The notes: a model not told the origin generated them from the letters alone. A stretch of 64,000 nt of DNA from CAYQJS01 sp964417895 (GCA_964417895.1 CAYQJS010000013.1:1-64000), one strand, 5' to 3'; counted from the stretch's first letter, positions 16,011-24,967 are shown. Numbers and translations are program-made.

Positions 16011-16096
16011 GCCGAAGTGGCGGAACGGCAGACGCGACGGTCTCAAAAACCGTTGGGGGCAACCCCGTGGGGGTTCGAGTCCCCCCTTCGGCACCA
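16011..16096 (+). tRNA. tRNA-Leu (CAA)
   Basis: 86 nt. The acceptor stem pairs GCCGAAG with CTTCGGC, followed by discriminator A and an encoded CCA. The anticodon loop is CTCAAAA, so the anticodon is CAA, which reads UUG leucine codons. The long variable arm (TTGGGGGCAACCCCGT region) and the T-loop GGTTCGAGTCC confirm a class II leucine tRNA. It is flanked by the reductase gene and a 199-bp gap with no visible gene. No integrase or attachment-site duplication was seen at its 3' end. Confidence 0.95.
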
Positions 16097-16295
16097 CTGC
16101 TTAGGCGCAAATTGGGGCGTCAGATCATAGTCGGGAGCAGCCCCTGCCTCGCTGCTACCGGCCCCTCCTCGGGCGGTTGGCGTCGACAACTATCTCACTG
16201 ATGATGCGCTCTTCACGCTCGTCGGGCGCGCGATAACCGCTCCACGGGGGGTCTCCCACTTAGGCTACTGCCGAGACATTGAGACGCTCGTACCC

Positions 16296-17024
16296 TCAGA
16301 GGTACACGCCGCCGTTGATCGAGATGATCTGGCCCGTCATGAAGCGCGCCTCGTCTGAGGCCAGGTAGCAGCAGAGCGCTGCCACGTCCTCGGGGCGGCC
16401 CTCCCGGCCCATCGGAGTCGTCCGCTCGCGGCGGTGGGCGGGCAGTGCGACGGCTGAGGCGAGGCGGCGCTCGGTGGCGATGAACCCGGGCGACACACCG
16501 TTCACGGTGATTCCCCGATCCGCGTACTCCAGCGCCAACGCCTTGGTGAAGCCGATCAGGCCAGCCTTTGCGGTGACGACGTGGGCGCGGTGCACTGCGC
16601 CTGTCTCCCCGGTGAGGCCGATGATGTTGATGATGGTCCCTCGGCCTCGCTCGACCATTCCCCGGATGACCGCGCCCGTGCAGGTGTAGGCCCCGTCCAG
16701 GACGGTCGAGAGGACCTCGCGCCACTCCTCAGGCGTAATCTCCTCGAAGGGCCGCTCCGGCCGAACGGCAGCGCAATTGACGAGAATGTCGACGGGCCCC
16801 AGTTCTGCTCGCGCATCGCCCACCATCTGTCCGACCGCGCGAGCGTCGCCCACGTCCGCGACACAGGCCATCGCGCCGACACCGTGCTCGCGCGCTTCGC
16901 GAGCGACCTCCTCGGCCTCGTCGCGGCTCGTGCGGGCGTTGACCACAACGTCCGCCCCCGCTCCGGCAAAGGCGAGCACGATGGCGCGGCCGATGTTGCG
17001 GCTCGAGCCCGTTACCAGGGCCAC
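16296..17024 (-). CDS. Short-chain dehydrogenase-like protein without Ser/Tyr catalytic residues
   Basis: 242 residues from the GTG at 17024, which begins right at the first beta-strand (ALVTGSSRNIGRA); a longer start is possible. Cofactor features are normal: TGSSRNIG, the NAA-like motif is NCAAV, and the C-terminal MTGQIISINGG block is typical of the FabG branch. Lys153 is kept, but the catalytic Tyr four residues before it is Val149 (AHVVTAKAG) and the catalytic Ser position is Gly136 (NIIGLTGE). The protein should bind NAD(P) but may not be a standard oxidoreductase. It is a single-gene unit near the solitary substrate-binding protein. Confidence 0.8.
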   Translation of the reverse strand: MALVTGSSRNIGRAIVLAFAGAGADVVVNARTSRDEAEEVAREAREHGVGAMACVADVGDARAVGQMVGDARAELGPVDILVNCAAVRPERPFEEITPEEWREVLSTVLDGAYTCTGAVIRGMVERGRGTIINIIGLTGETGAVHRAHVVTAKAGLIGFTKALALEYADRGITVNGVSPGFIATERRLASAVALPAHRRERTTPMGREGRPEDVAALCCYLASDEARFMTGQIISINGGVYL

Positions 17025-17220
17025 CCGACCCGAGATTCCTGTCAGAGCACCGCCCTCGCAGGAGCCCGATTATTCGACGATGGCGAGAGCGTTTAGGGAC
17101 GCGCTCGCCGCCACGTGGCAGCTATGGTATTGAGTTGCCAGCGGAGCAGTCAAAACGCCCTGGCGCGGGCCCACAAACCGGCCCACGCGCCGGTATACGC
17201 GCCGGAAGGAAGGAGCCGCC

Positions 17221-18159
17221 ATGCCATCGGATGTCATTCGGGCCACCGGGTACCGCCGACAGCCGGGGTTCATCGCCGCCGAGCACCTGGGATTGTTCGC
17301 GGCCCAGGGGCTCGAAATCGACTATGAGGTGACCACCCATGCGCCGACCCACAACGCAGGGATGGCGGTCGGACGCTGGGACCTGACACTCTCGAGCGCG
17401 GACACCATGATCGCCCGCGTTACACGAGACGGCACCGACTATGTTCTCTTCATGAACACCGAGCGGGGAGTAGACGTGAAGCTCGTGGCCGCCGACTCCG
17501 TCGGCTCGGTGGGCGAGCTTCGGGGCAAGCGGCTGGCGGGTGATCCTGGCGACTCCAACTACGACCTGCATCGACGGAAGATCATGCGCGACCATGGTCT
17601 TCGGGACGATGACTACGAGGTGGAGATCGTCGGAGCGACGCCCCAGCGTTACGAGGCCCTGGTCGCTGGCAAGGTCGTCGCGGCGATGCTCACGCCACCC
17701 CACTGGCAGCGCGCCGTGGAGCGCGGCTTTCGCGTGCTTGACGAGGCGGCACGCCACGTGCCCGCCTATCCTGTGAGCTCGGGGTGGACGCTCCGCCGCT
17801 GGGCCGAGGCCCACCGAGACCTTCTCACGCGCTTTATCCGCGCCCAGGCGCAGGGCAGCGACTGGGTGCTCGATGCCGCGAATCGTGAGCGCGCTCTCGA
17901 CCTCCTGGCGGAGGAAGCCGAGCTGGAGGGGGACGAGGCGGAGCGCGCCCTGGAGCGGGTGATTCCGCACGCCGCCATCGACCCGCCTGGGCTGGCCAGC
18001 GTGGTCGAGGTGCGTGCCGAGATGGGCCTCTACGATCCGCCGTACGACCCGGTGGAGCGCTTCTACGACGCGAGCTACTGGGCGGAGGCTACCGGCCTCC
18101 CAGCGCCGGCGGCCTTTGGGGTGCCGAGGATCGGGACGAGCGGGTCGGCGAAGGTTTGA
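17221..18159 (+). CDS. Substrate-binding-protein-like (NMT1/THI5 or SsuA type), no signal peptide
   Basis: 312 residues with AAGGAG upstream of the ATG. The N-terminal VIRATGYRRQPGFIAAEHLGLFAAQGLEIDYE is the pattern of NMT1-like periplasmic binding domains, and the region LRGKRLAGDPGDSNYDLHRRK fits the hinge area. There is no signal peptide or lipobox, and no ABC permease or ATPase gene nearby. It may therefore be a cytoplasmic enzyme or sensor using this fold, such as the THI5-like or decarboxylase-type members. The ligand is unknown. It is followed by a 28-bp hairpin (18179-18206). Confidence 0.75.
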   Translation: MPSDVIRATGYRRQPGFIAAEHLGLFAAQGLEIDYEVTTHAPTHNAGMAVGRWDLTLSSADTMIARVTRDGTDYVLFMNTERGVDVKLVAADSVGSVGELRGKRLAGDPGDSNYDLHRRKIMRDHGLRDDDYEVEIVGATPQRYEALVAGKVVAAMLTPPHWQRAVERGFRVLDEAARHVPAYPVSSGWTLRRWAEAHRDLLTRFIRAQAQGSDWVLDAANRERALDLLAEEAELEGDEAERALERVIPHAAIDPPGLASVVEVRAEMGLYDPPYDPVERFYDASYWAEATGLPAPAAFGVPRIGTSGSAKV

Positions 18160-18178
18160 GCCTCTCATCCCCAGCGCC

Positions 18179-18206
18179 GCGAAGCATCTCCCGGGAGGTG
18201 CTTCGC
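18179..18206. terminator. Hairpin after the binding-protein gene
   Basis: GCGAAGCATCTCCC followed directly by GGGAGGTGCTTCGC, a 28-bp near-perfect palindrome with one wobble. No T-tract follows. It could be a transcript-end stabiliser or part of the dispersed repeat that begins at 18232. Confidence 0.5.
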
Positions 18207-18231
18207 CTGCGGCTCAGCATGAAAATACTGC

Positions 18232-18310
18232 TCGTCCTGAGCCTGTCGAAGGACGAGCCTGGGGGTCGGCAGCCTTCGCCTCATGGTTCGACAAGCTCAC
18301 CATGAGCGGT
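18232..18310. repeat. Dispersed palindromic repeat, family A, copy 2
   Basis: GTCCTGAGCCTGTCGAAGG near the left end and GGTTCGACAAGCTCACC near the right end form inverted arms ~30 bp apart. The end of the DUF72 gene lies inside it: the last residues of that protein, ending Gly-Glu-Leu-Val-Glu-Pro, are repeat-encoded. Confidence 0.8.
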
Positions 18311-19300
18311 TTTCATGGGTTCGGGGCGGGCCGAAGGCCCATAACTCCTCCGCATGACAGTTTCAGCTGTCCGTCGTGCGCCTTTGGGCGCACGACGACC
18401 CGGACTGGCCTCAGCTTCGACGGTCTCTTGTTCGATCAGCTGCGCCAACTCGGGGAACGCGTTCAGCAGCTGGCGCGGAACCTCATGGGCGATGTCCTGG
18501 CCGAGGAGCAGCTTCATCTGGAGCGCGTTGGCCACAGCCTTTCCCCCGAAGTGGTTGTTGTAGACGACGTAGGTATCGGGTGCGATAGTGGGGATGGCCA
18601 TGATGCGCTGAGCGAGCTGCGTCTGCTCCGCGAGCGAGTAGAGGTAGTTGTAGCGCTCGTCGCTGTCACCCCTCCACCAGTCCCGGGCGTTCCGTCCGTG
18701 AAAGCGCAGGTAGGCGATTGGCCCCGTCATCGGCATCGTGCCCCCGGCCGACGAGATGAACGGCTCGTCGGTGTGGACCCAGGACAGGCCGTTGTCCCTC
18801 AACAGCTCGAGGGCCTTCTCATCCTGCATCCAGCTCCGATGGCGGAGCTCCACGACGACCGGGTAGCCACGGAGCTGGTCTGCCAGTCGCCGGAGCTGGT
18901 CCGTCGCCGCGTCGCTGCGGCGAAAGCTGGGTGGGTACTGCGCCAGCAGCGGTCCAAGCTTTCCCGCGTCCCTGAGCGGGGCGACGCTCTCGGAGAACTC
19001 GCGGAAGTCTTCGGCGCTCACCTCTGTAGCCGCCCCACCCGTGGCCTGTGCGAACATCTTGGGATGGGTGAACTTCTGGTAGAGCTTGACGGAGAACTGG
19101 AACCCGACGGGCGCTTTTTGGGCCCAGGCCTCGGCCATCTGGGGCGTGAGCGGTCGGTAGAAGGTGCTGTTGACCTCCACGGTCTCGAAGAAGCCGGCGT
19201 AGAACTCGAGCGGATCAACGCGCGTCGACGGGTAGAAGACGCCCATCCACTTTCCTTTTCCCGACGTGTACGACCAACCGGCGGTACCGATGCGGATCAT
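18281..19300 (-). CDS. DUF72 (YecE-like) family protein
   Basis: 339 residues. The ATG at 19300 is chosen over ATG 19306 because GGGAGG then sits 6 nt upstream. Family blocks: MIRIGTAGWSY, FFETVEVNSTFYRPL, FSVKLYQKFTH, LAQYPPSFRR, VVVELRHRSWM, YLRFHGRN and the C-terminal YVVYNNHFGGKAVANA. DUF72 is a TIM-barrel family; its biochemical role is not established. The C-terminal ~10 residues come from a family A palindromic repeat, so the natural C-terminus may have been shorter. Divergent from the enolase-family gene. Confidence 0.88.
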   Translation of the reverse strand: MIRIGTAGWSYTSGKGKWMGVFYPSTRVDPLEFYAGFFETVEVNSTFYRPLTPQMAEAWAQKAPVGFQFSVKLYQKFTHPKMFAQATGGAATEVSAEDFREFSESVAPLRDAGKLGPLLAQYPPSFRRSDAATDQLRRLADQLRGYPVVVELRHRSWMQDEKALELLRDNGLSWVHTDEPFISSAGGTMPMTGPIAYLRFHGRNARDWWRGDSDERYNYLYSLAEQTQLAQRIMAIPTIAPDTYVVYNNHFGGKAVANALQMKLLLGQDIAHEVPRQLLNAFPELAQLIEQETVEAEASPGRRAPKGARRTAETVMRRSYGPSARPEPMKTAHGELVEP

Positions 19301-19398
19301 GTGCATCCTCCCAATCCAGCCTACCACGGCTGCGCTTGGCACGGCTCGCCAGGAGTGCTACCGTGTCGTGCGGAAATCGCTTCGGGCAGGTGGGGACG

Positions 19399-20460
19399 AT
19401 GAGGATCGAACGTGTAAGCGTGCGTCGAGCCAGCATGCCCCGCGTCGACCCGTCTTGGCGGACGGCGACCTACGCAGCCAGCGCGGTCGAGGGACTGATC
19501 GTCGAGGTCGAGGCAGATGGGCTCGTGGGGATCGGCGGTACCGCGGCCCACCCCAACTCAGTCACTGGCGACGTGCTGGAGGCCCAGCTCAAAGGCCCAG
19601 TCAGCAATGCTCTGGTGGGCGCCGATGCGCTGGAGCGGACTGCGATCCGTGAGCGCTTGCGCGGTGCTCAGCTCCATCGTTCAGCCGTTTCCGCCGTCGA
19701 TCTGGCGCTCAGCGACCTCGTGGGCAAACGCGCGGGGCTTCCGTGCCATGCGCTGTGGGGTGGCGCCGTCCGGCCTGGGGGTGAGGTGATCCGCTTCGTG
19801 GGCGTCAAGTCGCCAGGCGAGCTTGTGGCCGCGGCGGGCGCTCTGATGGAGGAGGGCTTCACCCATTTGAAAGTGAAGCTCGGCACCGGCCTCGCCGGGG
19901 ACGTCGAGCGCATCCGGGCGCTGCGCAGCGACTTCGGGGACCGGGTGTGGATTGCCGTGGATGGCAACGGCGCCTACACGACCGACGGGGCGATCGAGCT
20001 GAGCCATGCGCTGGAGCCCTACGACGTACGTCTCATCGAGCAGCCCATCGACTATGGCGACCTCGATGGCCTGGCACGACTCACGGCTGCGAGCCCAATT
20101 CCGATCATGGCAGACCAGTACGTGAAGGGAGTCGACTCGGCGCTGGAGGTGTGCCGGCGCCGCGCGGCCCACGTCGTGTCCATTAAGGCGGGGCAGACCG
20201 GCTCGCTCGACGAATGCCGACGCGTTGCCGAGAGGTGCCTCGCTTTCGGTATCCGCGTGCACGTAGGTGGGGGCGGCCACCCCTGCGTCGTCGATGCCGC
20301 GATGGCTCAGGTAGCGGTATCCGTGCCCGGTATCGAGAAAGAATGCGAGGTGGGTGAGCACCTTGCCGTAAAGGGTGACATAACGTCCGGGCTGGTGATA
20401 CGGAACGGGCGGTTCGAGGTCACCGATGCCCCCGGGTTGGGTGTCTCCCTCGTCGAGTGA
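19399..20460 (+). CDS. Enolase-superfamily enzyme (muconate lactonizing / mandelate racemase type)
   Basis: 353 residues from the ATG at 19399. Residues expected for the MLE subgroup are present: Lys158 and Lys160 in HLKVKLG, metal ligands Asp188 (VDGNGAY), Glu214 (IEQP) and Asp239 (MADQ), and Lys263 (SIKAGQTGS). The enzyme should abstract a proton alpha to a carboxylate; substrates in this subgroup include muconates, N-succinyl amino acids and dipeptides. The C-terminal VGGGGHPC does not match the dipeptide-epimerase DxD, so specificity is open. Scattered enolase-superfamily genes are common in catabolically versatile Chloroflexota. Confidence 0.85.
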   Translation: MRIERVSVRRASMPRVDPSWRTATYAASAVEGLIVEVEADGLVGIGGTAAHPNSVTGDVLEAQLKGPVSNALVGADALERTAIRERLRGAQLHRSAVSAVDLALSDLVGKRAGLPCHALWGGAVRPGGEVIRFVGVKSPGELVAAAGALMEEGFTHLKVKLGTGLAGDVERIRALRSDFGDRVWIAVDGNGAYTTDGAIELSHALEPYDVRLIEQPIDYGDLDGLARLTAASPIPIMADQYVKGVDSALEVCRRRAAHVVSIKAGQTGSLDECRRVAERCLAFGIRVHVGGGGHPCVVDAAMAQVAVSVPGIEKECEVGEHLAVKGDITSGLVIRNGRFEVTDAPGLGVSLVE

Positions 20461-20536
20461 CCTGTCTCCTCCCCACCCCCCCCCAACAAGCGCGGAAGAA
20501 GCGCTGCTTCTTCACGCTCCCCTGGAGGCGAGCGCG

Positions 20537-21220
20537 GTGTCGCGAGCAATGACCCTTGATCGCCTGGCTGGCCTGTGCGGCCTGGCGGGCGGCGGCGTCC
20601 TCTTCGCCTACTTCGGCCTGAACGTCTTCGTGGCGCCGCCCGCCGGCTCGGCTCGCGCCTTCCTCGAGTTCGCAGCCGCCTTCCCGCTCCTCGCCTTGCT
20701 CGACGATTGGCTGCTCCTGATCTGGCTGATCCTGACAATGGGCGTCGTGCTCGGCTTGCACCGCCGGCTCTCGGCGGTTGCTCCGGGCGAAGCGCTCTTC
20801 GCCACGGGTGTCGGGCTGCTTGGGCTCGGCGTCGGCGTTCTCCGCACCGCGCTGAACATTGGCCGCTTGCAGGCCCTCGCCCAGCACTATGCGGTGGCGC
20901 CCAACGACGAGCGCGAGATGCTCGTCCGCCTGCTTGGCTGGACCGACCAGGGGGACGCGGCGCGCATCGTCGCGCTCGCACTCGTCGGCGGCTGGGCGCT
21001 GTGGACGGGCGCCCTCGGGCTGCGGACGGCACGGCTGCCGCGTTGGACGGGGTGGACCGGTGTTATCGCCAGCCTGAGTGTCGTGCCCGCGCTTGCTGGC
21101 TATGCACTAAGCGTGCCATTTCTTACTGCCCCCGATCGATACCTCGCGGTCGTGCTCGTGCTCTGGGCTGGCTGGACCACCGCGGTCGGCGTGACCCTGC
21201 TCCGGCCCGCTCCGGGCTGA
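20537..21220 (+). CDS. Six-helix membrane protein, DUF4386-like
   Basis: 227 residues from the GTG at 20537, chosen because GGAGG lies 8 nt upstream; an ATG at 20549 is an alternative. About six transmembrane segments: LAGLCGLAGGGVLFAYF, FPLLALLDDWLLLIWLILTM, ALFATGVGLLGLGVGVL, ALALVGGWALWTGALGL, a segment near VIASLSVVPALAGYAL, and VVLVLWAGWTTAVGVTLL. The layout and length resemble DUF4386 proteins, whose function is unknown. The 76-bp gap before it holds a C9 run and a GAAGAAGC/GCTTCTTC hairpin that may end the enolase-family transcript. Confidence 0.7.
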   Translation: MSRAMTLDRLAGLCGLAGGGVLFAYFGLNVFVAPPAGSARAFLEFAAAFPLLALLDDWLLLIWLILTMGVVLGLHRRLSAVAPGEALFATGVGLLGLGVGVLRTALNIGRLQALAQHYAVAPNDEREMLVRLLGWTDQGDAARIVALALVGGWALWTGALGLRTARLPRWTGWTGVIASLSVVPALAGYALSVPFLTAPDRYLAVVLVLWAGWTTAVGVTLLRPAPG

Positions 21221-21451
21221 GCCAGCTCTTGCGGACGTAGCCTTTTCGTCCGGTAGAGAGGGGCTCGCGTCCACTCCCGCCGGCGAGCGCTCACAGAGCC
21301 CCACGGCGGGGGCGAGCCCTGGCCCTACCGAACGACGGAACCGAGGCAATGGCGATATCCATGAGAAGTGACCCACTAGCACAGTCGCATCAGGGGGCGA
21401 GTGCTGCTGCCCGCCTGCCGCTTTCGCGCTAGCGGTGCGGCCGAAAAGGCC

Positions 21452-21560
21452 AAACTGTCATCCTGAGCGAAGCGAAGCATCTGTCACGGACGTAAACCAC
21501 CATGCACCAGCGCTACTTCAACCCCAGATCCTTCGGCCTGCGGCCTCAGGATGACAGTTT
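21452..21560. repeat. Dispersed palindromic repeat, family B
   Basis: AAACTGTCATCCTGAG (21452-21467) and CTCAGGATGACAGTTT (21545-21560) form perfect 16-bp inverted arms around ~77 bp. The 21221-21572 gap between two genes otherwise shows nothing recognisable; both flanking genes end here (convergent), so this may double as a terminator region. Confidence 0.85.
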
Positions 21561-21572
21561 GCGGCCGTGCCG

Positions 21573-22976
21573 CTATGCGCCGCTCACGCGGATGGGCAAT
21601 TCCTGGATCGCGTTGTTGCCATAACCCAGGCGGTTCCACGCCGGCTCCTCTGGCTGCGTGTGTCCGGCGAAGTCGGTCGCGCGCGCACGAAGCACGACAT
21701 CCCCGGGCTGGTCAAGGCGGGTCTGGAGCTCCCACCACTGCCAGCCGTGGCGACTCGCTTCCCCGACCATGCGAGCCTGCTGCCATGGGCCGCTTCCCAG
21801 GCTCACGTCAACACGGGCGATTGCCGCGGAGCCTGACCATGCCACCCCCCGCACGGTGAGCTCGCCTGGCTGCACCTCCTCCTGGGGCTCCGGCTCGGTG
21901 ATGAGGGCACGCACCCGCTGAACGGTGACGGGCTCTCTCCTCATTGGCCCGTTCTGCTCCCATTCATACCAGTACCGGTCCGCCTGGAAGAAGCCGTCGA
22001 ATGGACGGTCGATCACCTCGATGTCCGTAAGCCACTTGACGGATGCCACTCCGTACCAGCCCGGCACCACGAGTCGCAGGGGATAACCGTGTTGGACCGG
22101 TAGCGACTCGCCGTTCATCGCGTACGCAAGGAGGACGTCGGGCACTCGCGCGTGGTCCAGCTTCAGGCCGCGCTCGTATCTGATGGGGCCGGTGCGGCCG
22201 TCGACCGTGCCACCGTCCGCTCCCCGGAATACGACCTCCTGAGCCCCCGCTGTGACGCCGGCGCGGTCGAGCACTTCGGAGAGCGGTACCCCCGCCCACT
22301 CGGCGGTGCTCACCGCTCCCAGCTGCCACTTCTCGCCGTCGACGGGAGGCTTGAGCTGGGAGCGACCGTTGCCGGCGCATTCGAGGGTTACGACCAGCGT
22401 CTGTGAGGGGAGGCGCTGCAAGTCCCGCAGGCTGAGACTGAGCGGTCGTTCGACGAGCCCACCAACGTTGAGACGCCAGGTAGCGGCGTCCAGGAGAGGA
22501 ATCTGAAAGTGGTTGCGCACGTAGAAGTGGGCGTTGGGCATCACCACGCCGCCAAGGAGGGCCGGAATCGACGTCTCGCAGTTCAGCGGATGCGCTCGGT
22601 GGACCACCAGACCGGCATCGATGGCCCGCTCGCACGCCTCTTCGGGATCGAGCGTCGGGACGTCGTCATCTATCGGCAACTGCAGCCCGCAGCCACCCGC
22701 CGCGACGACGCGCACGCAGCTCATCGCCGGATAGACCTCGACGCCTCCGGCCATGGTGAACGGCTTCATGAACTCGTTCACCCGATCCTCGTCGCTGGAC
22801 TCGACGATCATGTAGAGCGTGTGCTCGCCGCCGACGACTGCCTCGCCCAGGATCTCGACGCCGTGCTGTCGCACGTTTGGTCGGCTCAGGTGGTTGAGGA
22901 GCATGGCTCCCATCTGAGGGTCTTTCGCGGGGCAGAGCTCTGGCTCGTGCCAGTGGCGCACGACGAAGAGGGCCAC
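21573..22976 (-). CDS. Sulfite-oxidase-family molybdenum enzyme with N-terminal DUF3303-like domain
   Basis: 467 residues. Residues 1-~95 (ALFVVRHWHEPELCP through VYPAMSCVRVV) form a small ferredoxin-like domain resembling DUF3303. Residues ~145-340 are the molybdopterin domain, with VRNHFQIP and Mo-ligand Cys200 in TLECAGNGR. Residues ~350-467 are the dimerisation beta-sandwich. The family oxidises sulfite or reduces methionine sulfoxide and related compounds. There is no signal or Tat peptide and no haem domain, so a cytoplasmic location is inferred, unusual for sulfite oxidation. The family B repeat follows the stop. Electron partner unknown. Confidence 0.85.
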   Translation of the reverse strand: MALFVVRHWHEPELCPAKDPQMGAMLLNHLSRPNVRQHGVEILGEAVVGGEHTLYMIVESSDEDRVNEFMKPFTMAGGVEVYPAMSCVRVVAAGGCGLQLPIDDDVPTLDPEEACERAIDAGLVVHRAHPLNCETSIPALLGGVVMPNAHFYVRNHFQIPLLDAATWRLNVGGLVERPLSLSLRDLQRLPSQTLVVTLECAGNGRSQLKPPVDGEKWQLGAVSTAEWAGVPLSEVLDRAGVTAGAQEVVFRGADGGTVDGRTGPIRYERGLKLDHARVPDVLLAYAMNGESLPVQHGYPLRLVVPGWYGVASVKWLTDIEVIDRPFDGFFQADRYWYEWEQNGPMRREPVTVQRVRALITEPEPQEEVQPGELTVRGVAWSGSAAIARVDVSLGSGPWQQARMVGEASRHGWQWWELQTRLDQPGDVVLRARATDFAGHTQPEEPAWNRLGYGNNAIQELPIRVSGA

Positions 22977-23073
22977 TTCGTACCTCCGAGAACGTTGATG
23001 AGGGATTGCGTGGCTACGGCGGAATCATATTAACGCTCGTATACTACGCTCGATTTCGCACACCCAGGTGGCT

Positions 23074-23634
23074 ATGAATCCTGGCAACCCGCGGATCGCC
23101 GCTGTGCTCATCCTCGGCTACCCGAGAGGCAGCGAGCCTCACGTGGTCTTCACGCAGCGCACGCACACCGTCGCCGACCACCGGGGCCAGATATCGCTGC
23201 CAGGCGGATCGCGTGAACCGTCGGATCCCGATCTCGCGGTTACAGCACTGCGCGAGACTTCCGAGGAGTTGGGGGTTAGCCCTGAGGACGTGGACGTGCT
23301 GGGGCGTCTCGACGACGAGTACGTCGTGGTGAGCAACTTCCTCATCGCGCCATACGTGGGGGCGCTCGACCGCGAGCCTGCATTCCATCCAAATCCCGCG
23401 GAGGTGGCTCAGGTCATCGAGGTGCCGCTGGAGCGGCTTCGCGATCCGAGCATCTACAGCGAAGAGGACTCGTTCGCGGACGCGCGCCTCAGGCGCATGC
23501 AGTTCTACCGCTACAACGGTCACGAGATCTGGGGCGCCACCGCTCGGGTGCTGCGAAAGTTTCTCGCCAGCGAGTATCCGGCCCTGCTCGCGGCGCGTTA
23601 TCGAGACCCACGATGGGAGCCTCGCGGTGGATGA
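23074..23634 (+). CDS. NUDIX hydrolase, CoA pyrophosphatase type
   Basis: 186 residues from the ATG at 23074; a GTG at 23068 is the alternative start. The coenzyme-A-specific block VVFTQRTHTVADHRGQISLP precedes the NUDIX box, which reads GGSREPSDPDLAVTALRETS then EELG. These enzymes cleave CoA to 4'-phosphopantetheine and 3',5'-ADP. The stop overlaps the start of the MmgE/PrpD gene by 8 nt, so the two are probably co-translated. Divergent from the molybdenum enzyme. Confidence 0.88.
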   Translation: MNPGNPRIAAVLILGYPRGSEPHVVFTQRTHTVADHRGQISLPGGSREPSDPDLAVTALRETSEELGVSPEDVDVLGRLDDEYVVVSNFLIAPYVGALDREPAFHPNPAEVAQVIEVPLERLRDPSIYSEEDSFADARLRRMQFYRYNGHEIWGATARVLRKFLASEYPALLAARYRDPRWEPRGG

Positions 23635-24967
23635 GACCCTGAAGCTTGGGGCGTTCGCGGCGGAGTTTCCGGCGGAGTCGATTCCCCATGACGTGCTCCA
23701 CGCCAGCGCCCGTTGTCTGGTCGACTATCTCGGCGTGTCCCTGGGCGCGTGGGAGGAGCCCGCCGTTCAGATCGCCTGCGCAGTCGCAGAGGAGTTGGGT
23801 GGCTTTCCGCAGGCTTCCCTGCTTGGCGGCGGACGGACCTCCTTGCTGCACGCGGCCACCGCGAACGGCATTGCTTCGCACGTCCTCGATTTCGACGACA
23901 CGCACGATCCGACGGTTCTGCACGGGACGGGGCCTGTCCTGTCCGCCGCGCTCGCAGCGGCCGAGTTCCGCGGCGCGTCGGGCGCGGAGCTGCTGGCGGC
24001 CCACGCGGTGGGCTTCGAGGTCGCTGTAAGGGTCGCGCTCGCTGTGCACCCCGAGCACTACGACCAGGGCTTCCACGTGACCGGAACGGCCGGGACCTTT
24101 GGCGCCGCCGCGGCGGCCGGCCGCATCCTCGGCCTGAACCGAGCGCAAATGGCAAATGCGCTTTCGACTGCGGCCGCGCAGGCAGCAGGCATCCGCGAGA
24201 TGTTCGGTTCTATGAGCAAGTCGCTCCACGTGGGGAAGGCCGCCGCCAACGGCCTCTACGCAGCGCTCCTGGCTCGACGCGGGTGGATAAGTTCCCGCGA
24301 GGGGCTCGAGGGCCGTCGTGGTTACTGGGCCGTCCTGTCATCGCGCGTCGATCCCGAGGTCGCGACGAGGGGTTTGGGCGACACCTGGGAGCTGCGGCGC
24401 GATGGGCTCAAGCCCTACGCCTGCGGCGTCGTCAGCCACCCCACCATCGATGCCGTGCGCCATCTCAGGGATGTCGCTCAGCTCGCACCCGACGACATAC
24501 AGGAGATACACGCCGAGGTGAACCCGTACGTGCTGGAGCTGATGGGCAAGCGCGAGCCCACGGTGGGGCTGGAGGGAAAGTTCAGCATCTACCACTGTGC
24601 GGCCATTGGCTACATCGATGGGACTGCTCGCGTGCGCCAGTTCACCGACGCGGCCGTCCGGCGCCCGGAGGTGGTGGCGCTCCGGGGTCGAGTACGAGCT
24701 GAGACCGACCACGGCCTGGCCACCAGTGCGGCCCGGGTGCGCCTGATTGCGAAGGACGGCACGAGCTGGGAAGAGCGCGTCGAGGTGGCCACCGGCACGC
24801 CGGACAACCCCATGTCCGACGCCGAGGTGGTCGACAAGTTCGTCGATCTGGTGGCCGAGCGGATGACGCCGCTCGAAGCGCGCGGCCTCGCCGCTCGGGC
24901 AATGGCTGTGGGTGAAGTTGCGGACGTGCGAGAGCTCATAGCCCAGCTAGGCGGCAGCGGGGCTTAG
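23627..24967 (+). CDS. MmgE/PrpD family protein
   Basis: 446 residues from the GTG at 23627, which overlaps the NUDIX gene. Family landmarks: CLVDYLGVSLG, NGIASHVLDFDDTHDPTVLHG, GFHVTGTAGTFGAAAAAGRIL, SMSKSLHVGKAAANGL, LKPYACGVVSHPTIDA and GKFSIYHCAA. The family includes 2-methylcitrate dehydratase and cis-aconitate decarboxylase. No prpB, prpC or citrate-synthase gene is present, so which dicarboxylate it handles is unknown. Such orphan members often occur with binding proteins in heterotrophs. Confidence 0.88.
   Translation: MDETLKLGAFAAEFPAESIPHDVLHASARCLVDYLGVSLGAWEEPAVQIACAVAEELGGFPQASLLGGGRTSLLHAATANGIASHVLDFDDTHDPTVLHGTGPVLSAALAAAEFRGASGAELLAAHAVGFEVAVRVALAVHPEHYDQGFHVTGTAGTFGAAAAAGRILGLNRAQMANALSTAAAQAAGIREMFGSMSKSLHVGKAAANGLYAALLARRGWISSREGLEGRRGYWAVLSSRVDPEVATRGLGDTWELRRDGLKPYACGVVSHPTIDAVRHLRDVAQLAPDDIQEIHAEVNPYVLELMGKREPTVGLEGKFSIYHCAAIGYIDGTARVRQFTDAAVRRPEVVALRGRVRAETDHGLATSAARVRLIAKDGTSWEERVEVATGTPDNPMSDAEVVDKFVDLVAERMTPLEARGLAARAMAVGEVADVRELIAQLGGSGA

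Noticed and set aside
16097..16295. Integration site or genomic island border at tRNA-Leu
   Set aside because: No repeat of the tRNA 3' end and no integrase or phage gene within view.
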